A stretch of 64,000 nt of DNA from Streptomyces sp. TP-A0356 (GCF_001417775.1 NZ_BBZJ01000021.1:62001-126000), one strand, 5' to 3'; positions 44,225-54,570 are shown, counted from the first letter of the stretch. Notes: generated by a model not told the origin, from the letters alone. A program made the numbers and translations.

Positions 44225-46171
44225 GTGGACAACCTGATTGCGCTGCTGATCGCGGCGCCCCTGCTCGGAGCGGCCGTCCTTCTGTGCGGCGGCAGAAGGC
44301 TCGACGCGGTCGGCCACTGGATCGGCACGGTGCTGGCCGGTGCCTCCTTCGTGCTCGGCGTGGTCCTCTTCGCCGACATGCTGGGGAAGGCCGCCGACCA
44401 TCGGACCGTGACGCAGTACCTGTACAGCTGGATCCCGGTGGGTGGCTTCCAGGCCGACGTCGCCTTCCGGCTGGACCAGCTGTCGATGACGTTCGTCCTG
44501 CTGATCACGGGTGTCGGCTCGCTCATCCATCTGTACTCGGTCGGGTACATGGAGCACGACGAGCGCCGTCGCCGCTTCTTCGGCTATCTGAACCTGTTCC
44601 TCGCGGCGATGCTGCTGCTCGTCCTCGCCGACAACTACCTGCTGCTGTACGTCGGCTGGGAGGGCGTCGGCCTCGCCTCGTACCTGCTGATCGGCTTCTG
44701 GCAGCACAAGCCCAGCGCGGCGACCGCGGCCAAGAAGGCGTTCCTGGTCAACCGCGTCGGCGACATGGGCCTGTCGATCGCCATCATGCTGATGTTCACG
44801 ACGTTCGGGACCTTCGCCTTCGGACCGGTCTTCGCGGACGCGGCCAGGACCGGCGAGGGGAAGCTCACCGCCATCGGCCTGATGCTGCTGCTCGCCGCGT
44901 GCGGCAAGTCCGCTCAGGTGCCGCTGCAGTCCTGGCTCGGGGACGCGATGGAGGGCCCGACCCCGGTCTCGGCCCTCATCCACGCGGCGACCATGGTGAC
45001 CGCGGGTGTGTATCTGATCGTCCGCTCCGGCGCGATCTTCAATGCCGCGCCCGACGCGCAACTGGCCGTCACCGTGGTCGGTGCCGTCACGCTGCTCTTC
45101 GGTGCGATCGTCGGTTGTGCGAAGGACGACATCAAGAAGGCACTGGCCGGCTCGACCATGTCGCAGATCGGCTACATGGTGCTGGCCGCGGGCCTCGGCC
45201 CCATCGGCTACGTCTTCGCGATCATGCACCTGGTGACACACGGCTTCTTCAAGGCCGGGCTGTTCCTGGGCGCCGGCTCGGTGATGCACGGCATGAACGA
45301 CGAGGTCGACATGCGCAAGTACGGCGGCCTGAGGAAGTACATGCCGGTCACCTTCGTCACCTTCGGCCTCGGCTACCTGGCGATCATCGGCTTCCCCGGC
45401 CTGTCCGGGTTCTTCTCCAAGGACAAGATCATCGAGGCGGCCTTCGCCAAGGGCGGCACCGAGGGCTGGATCCTCGGCGGCGCGGCCCTGCTGGGCGCGG
45501 CCATCACCGCTTACTACATGACGCGCGTGATGCTGATGACGTTCTTCGGTGAGGAGCGCTGGAGGAACCAGCCGACCGCATCCCCCGAGGAGCCGAGCGT
45601 GGAGCCCGCCGCGGAGCACCACGGCGAGCACGCTGAGCCGCATCCGCACGAGTCGCCCAAGGTCATGACGATCCCGATGATCGTGCTGGCCTTCGGGTCG
45701 GTGTTCGCGGGCGGGATCTTCTCGATCGGCGACCGCTTCCTGCACTGGCTGGAGCCGGTCACCGGGCACTCCGAGGGCAACTCGCCGGTCAGCGCGCTGA
45801 CGGTCACGACGGCCACGCTGGTGCTGCTCGTCGTCGGCGTCGCCGTGGCCTACGCCCAGTACGGTCGCCGCCCGGTCCCGGTCGTCGCACCGCGCGGGTC
45901 GCTGCTCACCCGGGCCGCCCGGCGCGACCTGCTCCAGGACGACTTCAACCATGTCGTCCTCGTCCGCGGCGGAGAGCACCTCACGCGCTCCCTCGTGTAT
46001 GTGGACCACACCCTGGTCGACGGCGCCGTCAACGGCACGGCGGCCTCGGTCGGCGGCCTGTCCGGACGGCTCCGCCGACTCCAGAACGGCTACGCACGGT
46101 CGTACGCGGTCTCGATGTTCGGCGGTGCGGCGGTGCTCGTCGCCCTGACCCTGCTCATGAGGGCGGTCTGA
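44225..46171 (+). CDS. nuoL: NADH-quinone oxidoreductase subunit L
   Basis: A 648-residue antiporter-like subunit with about 16 helices and the long lateral helix at its C-terminus. Key text: VGWEGVGLASYLLIGFWQHK, LGDAMEGPTPVSALIHAATM with the channel Lys/His region, and AGSTMSQIGYMVLAAGLG. A His/Glu-rich loop (AAEHHGEHAEPHPHES) near residue 465 is notable. GTG 44225 start. Confidence 0.96.
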   Translation: MDNLIALLIAAPLLGAAVLLCGGRRLDAVGHWIGTVLAGASFVLGVVLFADMLGKAADHRTVTQYLYSWIPVGGFQADVAFRLDQLSMTFVLLITGVGSLIHLYSVGYMEHDERRRRFFGYLNLFLAAMLLLVLADNYLLLYVGWEGVGLASYLLIGFWQHKPSAATAAKKAFLVNRVGDMGLSIAIMLMFTTFGTFAFGPVFADAARTGEGKLTAIGLMLLLAACGKSAQVPLQSWLGDAMEGPTPVSALIHAATMVTAGVYLIVRSGAIFNAAPDAQLAVTVVGAVTLLFGAIVGCAKDDIKKALAGSTMSQIGYMVLAAGLGPIGYVFAIMHLVTHGFFKAGLFLGAGSVMHGMNDEVDMRKYGGLRKYMPVTFVTFGLGYLAIIGFPGLSGFFSKDKIIEAAFAKGGTEGWILGGAALLGAAITAYYMTRVMLMTFFGEERWRNQPTASPEEPSVEPAAEHHGEHAEPHPHESPKVMTIPMIVLAFGSVFAGGIFSIGDRFLHWLEPVTGHSEGNSPVSALTVTTATLVLLVVGVAVAYAQYGRRPVPVVAPRGSLLTRAARRDLLQDDFNHVVLVRGGEHLTRSLVYVDHTLVDGAVNGTAASVGGLSGRLRRLQNGYARSYAVSMFGGAAVLVALTLLMRAV

Positions 46172-46176
46172 TAGCG

Positions 46177-47748
46177 ATGTCCTTTCCTCTGCTGACAGCG
46201 ACGGCGGTGCTCCCGGCCGTGGGGGCGATCGCCACGGCCGCGGTCCCGGCCGCCCGGCGCACCGCCGCCAAGTGGCTCGCGCTGGTCGTCTCGCTCGCCA
46301 CGCTCGCGCTCGCCGCGGTGATCGCGTTCCGCTTCGAACCGGGCGGCGCGCGCTACCAGTTCACCGAATCGCACGCCTGGATCAAGGCCTTCGGCGTGCG
46401 GTACGAGCTGGGGGTGGACGGCATCGCGGTGGCGCTCATCGCCCTGACCGCGCTGCTGATCCCGTTCGTGATCCTCGCGGGCTGGCACGACGCCGACCCG
46501 CTGGAGACCGGAAGCCGCCGCTGGCGACCGACCCAGGGCTTCTTCGCCCTGATCCTGGCCGTCGAGGCGATGGTGCTCATCTCCTTCGAGGCCACCGACG
46601 TCTTCGTCTTCTACATCTTCTTCGAAGCCATGCTCATCCCGATGTACTTCCTCATCGGCGGCTTCGGGGACCGGGCCCACGAGCACGGTGAGGATGCGGC
46701 GTCCACGCAGCGGTCGTACGCCGCGGTGAAGTTCCTCCTCTACAACCTGGTCGGTGGGCTGATCATGCTCGCCGCGGTGATCGGCCTCTATGTGCAGGCG
46801 GGCACCTTCTCGCTCCCGGAGATCGTGCAGGCGCGGGCGAACGGCTCGCTCCCCATGGCGACCGGCACCGAGCGCTGGCTGTTCCTCGGCTTCTTCTTCG
46901 CCTTCGCGGTGAAGGCGCCGCTGTGGCCGCTGCACACCTGGCTGCCCAACGCCATGGGCGAGGCCACCGCCCCGGTCGCCGTCCTCATCACGGCGGTCGT
47001 CGACAAGGTGGGCACGTTCGCGATGTTGCGCTTCTGCCTCCAGCTGTTCCCGGAGGCGAGCAAGTGGGCGACGCCCGTCATCCTCGTCCTGGCGCTCATC
47101 AGCATCATCTACGGGGCGCTGCTGGCGGTCGGCCAGCGTGACATCAAGCGGCTGGTGGCCTACGCGTCGATCTCCCACTTCGGCTTCATCATCATGGGTA
47201 TCTTCGCGATGACCAGCCAGGGCCAGTCGGGCGCGACGCTCTACATGGTCAACCACGGGATCTCGACCGCCGCCCTGATGCTGGTGGCGGGCTTCCTGAT
47301 CTCCCGCCGCGGCTCGCGTCTGATCGCGGACTACGGAGGCGTGCAGAAGGTGGCGCCCGTGCTCGCCGGCACGTTCCTGATCGGCGGTCTGGCGACGCTG
47401 TCGCTGCCGGGCCTCGCGCCGTTCGTCAGTGAGTTCCTGGTGCTGGTGGGCACGTTCACGCGCCACCCGGCGATCGGCATCATCGCCACCTTCGGCATCG
47501 TCCTGGCCGCGCTCTACACCCTCGTCCTGTACCAGCGGACGATGACGGGCCCGGTGAAGCCGCAGGTCGCAGAGATGCCGGACCTGCGCGTACGAGAACT
47601 TCTGGTCGTCGTCCCGCTGATCGCGCTGCTGATCTTCCTGGGCGTCTACCCGAAGCCGGTCGCCGACATCGTCAACCCGGCGGTCAAGCAGACCATGTCC
47701 GACGTACACCAGACCGATCCCAAGCCCGAGGTGGAGGCGGCCAAGTGA
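46177..47748 (+). CDS. nuoM: NADH-quinone oxidoreductase subunit M
   Basis: A 523-residue antiporter-like subunit, about 14 helices. Conserved: FFEAMLIPMYFLIGGFGDRA with the essential Glu, VKAPLWPLHTWLPNAMGEAT, and YASISHFGFIIMGIFAMTSQ. It follows nuoL by 5 bases and overlaps nuoN by 4. Confidence 0.96.
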   Translation: MSFPLLTATAVLPAVGAIATAAVPAARRTAAKWLALVVSLATLALAAVIAFRFEPGGARYQFTESHAWIKAFGVRYELGVDGIAVALIALTALLIPFVILAGWHDADPLETGSRRWRPTQGFFALILAVEAMVLISFEATDVFVFYIFFEAMLIPMYFLIGGFGDRAHEHGEDAASTQRSYAAVKFLLYNLVGGLIMLAAVIGLYVQAGTFSLPEIVQARANGSLPMATGTERWLFLGFFFAFAVKAPLWPLHTWLPNAMGEATAPVAVLITAVVDKVGTFAMLRFCLQLFPEASKWATPVILVLALISIIYGALLAVGQRDIKRLVAYASISHFGFIIMGIFAMTSQGQSGATLYMVNHGISTAALMLVAGFLISRRGSRLIADYGGVQKVAPVLAGTFLIGGLATLSLPGLAPFVSEFLVLVGTFTRHPAIGIIATFGIVLAALYTLVLYQRTMTGPVKPQVAEMPDLRVRELLVVVPLIALLIFLGVYPKPVADIVNPAVKQTMSDVHQTDPKPEVEAAK

Positions 47749-49394
47749 GTACAACAGCCGTCCACAGCCTGTGGACAACCGCGGCCGATCCGATCTCGAA
47801 GATCCAGGCCCCGAAGATCGAATACGGACAGTTGTCGCCGACCCTGATCGTCATCGGCGCGGCACTCGTGGGGGTGCTGATCGAGGCGTTCGTCCCGCGC
47901 AAGTCCCGTTATTACGCGCAGGTGTTCGTGTCGGTCGTCGCGCTCGCCGCCGCGTTCGCCGCGGTCGTGGCGCTCGCGGCCGGCGGGTACGGCACGACCA
48001 AGGCGCACATCGCGGCGATGGGTGCCATCGCGGTCGACGGACCGTCCCTGTTCCTGCAGGGGACGATCCTGCTGGCCGGACTGCTCGGTGTGTTCACCTT
48101 CGCCGAGCGGCGCCTCGACCCGGCGGCACACGGCAACCGGGTCGACTCGTTCGCGGCACAGGCCGCGTCCGTGCCGGGCAGCGACAGCGAGAAGGCCGCC
48201 GTGAAGGCGGGGTTCACGACGACCGAGGCGTTCCCGCTACTGCTGTTCGCGGTGGGCGGCATGCTGGTCTTCCCCTCGGCGAACGACCTGCTGACGCTGT
48301 TCGTCGCCCTGGAGGTCTTCTCGCTGCCGCTGTACCTGCTGTGCGCCCTGGCCCGCCGCAAGCGGCTCATGTCGCAGGAGGCGGCGGTCAAGTACTTCCT
48401 GCTGGGCGCGTTCGCCTCCGCGTTCACGCTGTTCGGCATCGCGATGCTGTACGGGTACGCGGGCTCGGTGTCGTACGCGACGGTCGCGCAGGTCGTCGAG
48501 GGCACCGTCACCAACGTCGACCCGGCGCTCGCCAACACCATGGGCAACGACGTGCTGCTGCTCATCGGCGTCGCGATGGTCACGATGGGCCTGCTGTTCA
48601 AGGTGGCGGCGGTGCCGTTCCACATGTGGACACCCGACGTCTACCAGGGCGCGCCGACCCCGGTGACCGGCTTCATGGCGGCGGCGACCAAGGTGGCGGC
48701 GTTCGGTGCGCTGCTGCGGTTGCTGTACGTCGTCCTGCCGGGCCTGCGCTGGGACTGGCGGCCGGTGATGTGGGCGGTCGCGATCGTCACCATGCTGGGC
48801 GGTGCCATCGTCGCGATCACCCAGACCGACATCAAGCGGATGCTGGCGTACTCGTCGATCGCGCACGCGGGATTCATCCTCGCGGGTGTCATCGCGACGA
48901 CACCGGACGGCGTGTCCTCGGTCCTCTTCTACCTGGCCGCGTACTCGTTCGTGACGATCGGTGCCTTCGCCGTCGTGACGCTCGTCCGCGATGCGGGCGG
49001 CGAGGCCACGCACCTGTCCAACTGGGCCGGCCTCGGACGCAGGTCCCCGCTGGTGGCGGCCGTGTTCGCGGTGTTCCTGCTGGCCTTCGCGGGCATCCCG
49101 CTGACCTCCGGCTTCGCCGGGAAGTTCGCGGTGTTCAAGGCGGCCGCGGAGGGCGGGGCGATTCCGCTGGTCGTGATCGGTGTGATCTCGTCGGCGATCG
49201 CCGCGTTCTTCTACGTCCGCGTGATCGTCCTGATGTTCTTCAGCGAGCCACGGCCCGAGGGCCCGACGGTGGCGGTTCCGTCACCGCTGACGATGACGGC
49301 GATCGGGGCGGGTGTGGCGGTCACGCTGGCGCTGGGCGTGGCCCCGCAGTACTTCCTGGACCTGGCGAGCCAGGCGGGAGTCTTCGTGCGCTGA
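47745..49394 (+). CDS. nuoN: NADH-quinone oxidoreductase subunit N
   Basis: A 549-residue antiporter-like subunit and the last gene of the operon. Conserved: LEVFSLPLYLLCALARRKRL, VPFHMWTPDVYQGAPTPVTG and YSSIAHAGFILAGVIATTPD. GTG 47745 overlaps the nuoM stop. A perfect 13-bp hairpin follows the stop by 20 bases. Confidence 0.96.
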   Translation: MSTTAVHSLWTTAADPISKIQAPKIEYGQLSPTLIVIGAALVGVLIEAFVPRKSRYYAQVFVSVVALAAAFAAVVALAAGGYGTTKAHIAAMGAIAVDGPSLFLQGTILLAGLLGVFTFAERRLDPAAHGNRVDSFAAQAASVPGSDSEKAAVKAGFTTTEAFPLLLFAVGGMLVFPSANDLLTLFVALEVFSLPLYLLCALARRKRLMSQEAAVKYFLLGAFASAFTLFGIAMLYGYAGSVSYATVAQVVEGTVTNVDPALANTMGNDVLLLIGVAMVTMGLLFKVAAVPFHMWTPDVYQGAPTPVTGFMAAATKVAAFGALLRLLYVVLPGLRWDWRPVMWAVAIVTMLGGAIVAITQTDIKRMLAYSSIAHAGFILAGVIATTPDGVSSVLFYLAAYSFVTIGAFAVVTLVRDAGGEATHLSNWAGLGRRSPLVAAVFAVFLLAFAGIPLTSGFAGKFAVFKAAAEGGAIPLVVIGVISSAIAAFFYVRVIVLMFFSEPRPEGPTVAVPSPLTMTAIGAGVAVTLALGVAPQYFLDLASQAGVFVR

Positions 49395-49413
49395 CCCACC
49401 CCGGCCACGGCGA

Positions 49414-49446
49414 CGGCCCGGCACCCGCTCGGGGGGTGCCGGGCCG
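49414..49446 (+). terminator. Terminator of the nuo operon
   Basis: CGGCCCGGCACCC (49414-49426) pairs perfectly with 49434-49446 across 7 bases; CTGTTGCCTT follows. Stem stability and position right after nuoN make termination likely. Confidence 0.85.
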
Positions 49447-49558
49447 CTGTTGCCTTGACCAGGGCAGGGACAGGCAGCCTGTGGACAACTCCGGGGCAGT
49501 CGGTGCGAACCCCTATCGTGGACGTCGTGGTCGGGGGAGGACATACGGGGGACGGGCG

Positions 49559-51543
49559 ATGGACGGGACGGGTGTGATGACCGAGGTGGGCGTGGCGCCG
49601 GGCGGCGGGAGCGAGGCGCTGGGCGTCCTGGACCGGGTCTTCGGGTACGAGGCCTTCCGCGGCGACCAGGAAGCGATCATCGAGCATGTGGTGGCCGGCG
49701 GTGACGCCGTCGTGCTCATGCCCACCGGCGGCGGCAAGTCGCTCTGCTATCAGATCCCCGCCCTGGTCAGACCCGGCACGGGCGTCGTCGTCTCACCTCT
49801 CATCGCGCTGATGCAGGACCAGGTGGACGCGCTGCGGGCGCTCGGCGTGCGGGCCGGGTTCGTCAACTCCACGCAGGACTTCGACGAGCGGCGCGTGGTG
49901 GAGGCGGAGTTCCTCGCCGGCGAGCTGGACCTGCTCTACCTGGCCCCGGAGCGGCTGCGACTGGAGTCCACTCTCGGCCTGCTCTCGCGCGGCAAACGGT
50001 GTTCGCGATCGACGAGGCACACTGCGTCTCCCAGTGGGGGCATGACTTCCGCCCCGACTACCTGACGCTGTCCGTGCTCGGCGAGCGCTGGCCGGAGGTT
50101 CCCCGGATCGCGCTCACGGCGACGGCGACGCACGCGACGCACCAGGAGATCACCCAGCGGCTGAACGTGCCGGGGGCCCGTCACTTCGTCGCGAGCTTCG
50201 ACCGGCCCAACATCCAGTACCGGATCGTCCCGAAGGCGGACCCCAAGAAGCAGCTGCTGACGTTCCTGCGCGAGGAGCACCCGGGCGACGCGGGCATCGT
50301 GTACTGCCTCTCGCGGAACTCGGTGGAGAAGACGGCGGAGTTCCTGACCCGCAACGGCATCGAGGCGGTGCCCTACCACGCGGGCCTGGACGCGGGCACG
50401 CGCGCGGCCCACCAGTCCCGCTTCCTGCGCGAGGACGGTCTGGTCGTGGTCGCGACCATCGCCTTCGGAATGGGCATCGACAAGCCGGACGTACGGTTCG
50501 TCGCGCACCTGGACCTGCCGAAGTCCGTCGAGGGCTACTACCAGGAGACGGGCCGGGCGGGCCGCGACGGACTGCCGTCCACGGCCTGGATGGCGTACGG
50601 GCTGAACGACGTCATACAGCAGCGCAAACTGATCCAGTCCGGGGAGGGCGACGAGGCGTTCCGCCGACGGGCCCAGGCACACCTGGACGCGATGCTGGCG
50701 CTGTGCGAGACCGTCCGGTGCCGCCGTGGTCAGCTGCTCGCCTACTTCGGCCAGGACCCGGAGCCGGGCGGCTGCGGCAACTGCGACACGTGCCTGGTTC
50801 CGCCCGACACCTGGGACGGGACGATCGCGGCGCAGAAGGTGCTGTCCACGGTGTGGCGGCTGGAGAGGGAGCGGCGGCAGAAGTTCGGCGCCGTGCAGAT
50901 CGTCGACATCCTGCTGGGACGGCGCACGGCCAAGGTCATCCAGTTCGATCACGACCAGCTGTCCGTGTTCGGCATCGGTGAGGAGCTGACCGAGGGCGAG
51001 TGGCGGGGTGTCGTCCGGCAACTGCTCGCGCAGGGCCTGCTCGCGGTCGAGGGCGAGTACGGGACGCTGGTGCTGACCGAGGCGAGCGGGGCGGTGCTGC
51101 GCCGGGAGCGCGAGGTGCCGCTGCGCAAGGAGCCGAAGAAGGCCGAGGCGTCCCGGGCGTCCACGGGCTCCGCCCGGCCCGGGCGCAAGCCGAAGGCGGC
51201 CGCCGCCGAGCTGCCCGGGGAGCTGGCCCCCGCCTTCGAGGCCCTGCGCGCCTGGCGCGCCGAACAGGCCAGGGAGCAGGGCGTCCCGGCGTACGTCATC
51301 TTCCACGACGCCACGCTCCGCGAGATCGCCACCGTCTGGCCCACTTCGGTGGCGGAGCTCGGCGGCATCAGCGGCGTCGGCGAGAAGAAGCTGGCCACGT
51401 ACGGGGAGGGCGTGCTCGGTGTACTCGCCGCCCTGGGCGGACCGCCCGGCGCCGCCCCTGCCCGCGCCGAGGGCGCCACACCGGACGGGAACCGGCCGGA
51501 CCAGGACCCGGGCATGGAGCCGGAGCCGGAGGACTGGACATAG
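49559..51543 (+). pseudogene. recQ: recQ ATP-dependent DNA helicase, interrupted by a frameshift
   Basis: Two frames together make a RecQ helicase. The first (from ATG 49559, GGGGGA upstream) has FRGDQEAIIEHVVAGGDAVV and motif I LMPTGGGKSLCYQ, and leaves the helicase frame after GLLSRGK at about 49993-50000, ending at 50065. The second resumes with VFAIDEAHCVSQWGHDFRPD (motif II) and contains motifs III-VI, the RQC zinc cysteines (CRRGQLLAYFG, GGCGNCDTC) and a C-terminal HRDC domain to 51543. The shift equals loss of 1 (or 4) bases. All other regions are intact, so it is a recent mutation or a sequence error. As written, no full helicase would be made. Confidence 0.85.
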
Positions 51544-51596
51544 CGGCGGGGGCCGGCGGAGGTGAGGACGGACGGGAGCCGTGGCCCCCCACCCGT

Positions 51597-51760
51597 CACA
51601 GCGCACGCGAGGCATACGCCCTGACGTCCGCGTCCGAGTCCGTCATGGCCGTGGCGAGGGCCGCGCGGGCGCCCTCCGCCCGGGTGCGCCGGGTCAGTGC
51701 CAGGACGGCCGGCTTCGCCGGCGCCCGGCGGAAGGTCTGCCACTGTGCCGGGCGTGGCGC
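51597..51760 (-). pseudogene. HEAT-repeat-like C-terminal remnant
   Basis: Downstream of fumarylacetoacetase and in the same frame after its stop, the minus strand reads AVLALTRRTRAEGARAALAT then AMTDSDADVRAYASRAL and stops at 51597. This resembles the last HEAT repeat of a larger protein and has Streptomyces-like codon use. No start codon is in frame between 51803 and this point. It is probably the truncated end of a lost gene. Low confidence. Confidence 0.3.
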
Positions 51761-51802
51761 CTGCGGGGACGGGGCGCCACCCGCGGCTGTGGAGGGTGCT
51801 GC

Positions 51803-53017
51803 TCAGACGCTCGGTACCACCCGCCCCGTCACCTCCCCGAGCCCCACTCGCGTCCCGTCCGGCCCCGGCGCCCAGGCCGTCAGCGTCACCACGTCGCCGT
51901 CCTCCAGGAACGTCCGCTTGCCGTCCGGGAGTTCGAGTGGATCCCGGCCGTTCCAGGTCAGTTCGAGGAGCGAGCCGCGCTCGCGCTCCGTCGGCCCGCT
52001 CACGGTGCCCGAGCCGTACAGATCGCCCGTCCGCAGCGAGGCCCCGTTCACCGTCATGTGTGCCAGCTGCTGGGCAGCCGTCCAGTACATGGTCGAGAAC
52101 GGCGGCTCGGAGACCACATGGCCGTTGATCGCGACGGAGATGCGCAGGTCGTAGCCCGCCGGTTCCTCCTGGGAGTCGTCCAGGTACGGCAGCAGCGGGT
52201 GCGTGCGCTCCGGCGGCGCGGTCCGTGCCTCCTCCAGCGCGTCCAGCGGAGTGATCCACGCCGAGACGGACGTGGCGAACGACTTGCCGAGGAACGGTCC
52301 GAGCGGCACGTACTCCCAGGCCTGGATGTCCCGTGCCGACCAGTCGTTGAGCAGACACACCCCGAACACATGGTCGCGGAAGGCGGACAGCCCCACCGGC
52401 CGGCCCAGCCGTGACGGCGCCCCCACCACGAAGCCCACCTCCGCCTCGATGTCCAGGCGGGTCGAGGGCCCGAAGACCGGCGCCGGGTCGGCGGGGGCCT
52501 TGCGCTGCCCCTGCGGACGTACGACGTCCGTGCCCGAGACCACCACCGTCCCCGAGCGGCCGTGGTAACCGATCGGCAGATGCTTCCAGTTGGGCGTCAG
52601 GGAGTCCTCCGCGTCCGGCCGGAAGATCTGCCCGACGTTACGGGCGTGGTTCTCGGAGGCGTAGAAGTCGACGTAGTCCGCGACCTCGAAGGGGAGGTGC
52701 AGGGTCACCTCGGACAGCGGACGCAGGAGGGGCTCGATGGTCTCCTGGTGCGCGGGCACCGTCACCCACGCCGTCAGCGCCCGGCGCACGTCCGACCAGG
52801 CTGTGCGCCCCGCGGCCAGCAACGGGCCCAGGGAGGGCCGCGCCAGCAGGGAGGCGTACGGAGAGCCGAGCGCCTCCGCCGCCGCGCCGGCGTCGAGCAC
52901 GCGGTCGCCCAACCGGACGCCGACGCTCCGCTCATCGGAGCCGACGGGCGAGAACACGCCATAGGGGAGGTTGTGCGGGCCGAAGGGTTCGCCCTCGGGG
53001 ACGTCGAAGGGGGGCAT
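51803..53017 (-). CDS. fahA: Fumarylacetoacetase
   Basis: A 404-residue FAH enzyme, last step of tyrosine/homogentisate catabolism: fumarylacetoacetate to fumarate and acetoacetate. The N-terminal SH3-like domain (about 1-115) precedes the FAH barrel with VADYVDFYASENHARNVGQI, the metal-binding Glu of IEAEVGFV, and VCLLNDWSARDIQAWEYVPL. No other homogentisate gene is adjacent. The 210-bp divergent region to the ATP-grasp gene contains GTTGCATGGGG and GTTCCATGTGG 16 bp apart, a possible regulator site. Confidence 0.95.
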   Translation of the reverse strand: MPPFDVPEGEPFGPHNLPYGVFSPVGSDERSVGVRLGDRVLDAGAAAEALGSPYASLLARPSLGPLLAAGRTAWSDVRRALTAWVTVPAHQETIEPLLRPLSEVTLHLPFEVADYVDFYASENHARNVGQIFRPDAEDSLTPNWKHLPIGYHGRSGTVVVSGTDVVRPQGQRKAPADPAPVFGPSTRLDIEAEVGFVVGAPSRLGRPVGLSAFRDHVFGVCLLNDWSARDIQAWEYVPLGPFLGKSFATSVSAWITPLDALEEARTAPPERTHPLLPYLDDSQEEPAGYDLRISVAINGHVVSEPPFSTMYWTAAQQLAHMTVNGASLRTGDLYGSGTVSGPTERERGSLLELTWNGRDPLELPDGKRTFLEDGDVVTLTAWAPGPDGTRVGLGEVTGRVVPSV

Positions 53018-53151
53018 GGGATGCTGCCTCGCTTTCGTGCACTCCAGGTGTGCCGTTGCATGGGGTGCGTTCCATGTGGTCGCCGCACACGTTACGGGTG
53101 AGTTGCCTGTCTTGGGCAGTGTCTAAAGAGTTCGCAATGCCCGAATAGGCC

Positions 53152-53181
53152 TTGTCGGAGCGGCCAATTCCGGCTTAGCGT
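53152..53181 (+). promoter_or_regulatory. Vegetative-type promoter of the ATP-grasp gene
   Basis: TTGTCG (53152-53157) and TAGCGT (53176-53181) are spaced by 18 bases, giving a start near 53188, about 40 bases before GTG 53228. Confidence 0.5.
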
Positions 53182-53227
53182 CCTTTGGGGACTTGGACGG
53201 GGTGGGTCCGGTCCGTAGGGGGGACAC

Positions 53228-54505
53228 GTGGGGGGACCCGTGGCCAGGAGCACCGGCAGCGTGCCGTTCGACGCGGACCGCGAGGTACCGGGGCTCATCG
53301 TGAAGTTCGGCGACTATCCGCTGCACCACGGCGGAGTCGGTGCCATCCGCAGCCTGGGCCGGCTCGGCGTACCGATGTATGCGATCACCGAGGACCGTTA
53401 CACGCCGGCCGCGGTCTCGCGCTATCTGCGGCGCGCCTTCGTCTGGCCGACCACGGGGACGGAGGAACCGGAGCGGCTCGTGGACGGCCTGCTGCGCATC
53501 GGGCGCCGTATCGGCCGGCCGACGGTCCTCATCCCCACCGACGAGGAGGCCGCGGTCCTGATCGCCGAGCGCCAGGACGCGCTGGCCGACCGCTTTCTGT
53601 TCCCCAAGGTGGACGCCAAGCTTCCGCGCCGCCTCGCCAGCAAGCAGGGCCTGCACGAACTGTGCGTGGAACACGGCATCCCGAGCCCGGCGGCCGCCTT
53701 CCCGCAGTCGTACGACGACATCGTGCGCTTCGCCGAGAAGGCCCGCTTCCCGCTCGTGGCCAAGAACCGCGAGGCGTTCGTGCGGCGCGCCCAGCCCGCG
53801 GTGGGCGGCACGACGAAGATCACCACCCGCGAGGGGCTCTTCACGCTCGCCCGCGACTGGGGCGAGCGCCCCGGTGTGATCCTCCAGGAGTACCTGCCCC
53901 GGGAGCAGGCCGAGGACTGGATCGTGCACGCCTACTTCGATCAGGATTCGACCCCGCTCGCCATGTTCACCGGCGTCAAGGTCCGCTCCTGGCCGCCGCA
54001 CGCGGGCATGACCGCGAACGCGTACGTCGTCGACAACCCGGAGCTCGCCGACATCGCCGCGCGTTTCGTCAAACAGCTCGGCTTCACCGGCATCGTCGAC
54101 CTCGACCTGCGCTTCGACCGTCGCGACGGTCAGTACAAACTGCTCGACTTCAACCCGCGCATGGGCGCCCAGTTCCGGCTCTTCGAGAACGAGTCGGGGG
54201 TGGACGTCGTCCGCGCCATGCACCTGGACCTGACCGGCCGCGCGGTTCCGGAGGGGGAACAGTGCGCCGGCCACCGCTACATCGTGGAGAACATCGACCT
54301 GCCCGCCCTGCTCGCCTACCGCCGCAGCGGCTACACGACACCGCACGCACCGGCCCGCGCGAGCGGTACGGAGCTGGCCTGGTTCGCGGGTGACGACCTG
54401 CGGCCCTTCTTCACGATGCTCGCGCGCTTCGTGCGGCCGGGCGCGAAGCACCTGTATCAGCTGTGGCGGACCAACCGCCGTGGGAGCACCACGACCGCGT
54501 CGTAG
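53228..54505 (+). CDS. ATP-grasp carboxylate-amine/thiol ligase family protein
   Basis: A 425-residue protein with an ATP-grasp fold: a preATP-grasp N-terminal domain (DYPLHHGGVGAIRSLGRLGV), the Lys-containing nucleotide segment FPLVAKNREAFVRRAQPAVG, and metal-ligand residues in DLDLRFDRRDGQYKLLDFNP with Asn in FNPRMG. The family adds amines or amino acids to carboxylates; D-aspartate ligase and PylC-like enzymes are relatives. The substrate is unknown. The next gene, an FAD monooxygenase, follows by 65 bases on the same strand, so the two likely form a tailoring or biosynthetic pair. GTG 53228 or GTG 53240 could start it. Confidence 0.85.
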   Translation: MGGPVARSTGSVPFDADREVPGLIVKFGDYPLHHGGVGAIRSLGRLGVPMYAITEDRYTPAAVSRYLRRAFVWPTTGTEEPERLVDGLLRIGRRIGRPTVLIPTDEEAAVLIAERQDALADRFLFPKVDAKLPRRLASKQGLHELCVEHGIPSPAAAFPQSYDDIVRFAEKARFPLVAKNREAFVRRAQPAVGGTTKITTREGLFTLARDWGERPGVILQEYLPREQAEDWIVHAYFDQDSTPLAMFTGVKVRSWPPHAGMTANAYVVDNPELADIAARFVKQLGFTGIVDLDLRFDRRDGQYKLLDFNPRMGAQFRLFENESGVDVVRAMHLDLTGRAVPEGEQCAGHRYIVENIDLPALLAYRRSGYTTPHAPARASGTELAWFAGDDLRPFFTMLARFVRPGAKHLYQLWRTNRRGSTTTAS

Positions 54506-54570
54506 CCAGGTCGTAGTGCGTACGGGCTCCACCACGAAGTAGGCACGTCTGCGTCCTGGGGAGGGACTTC

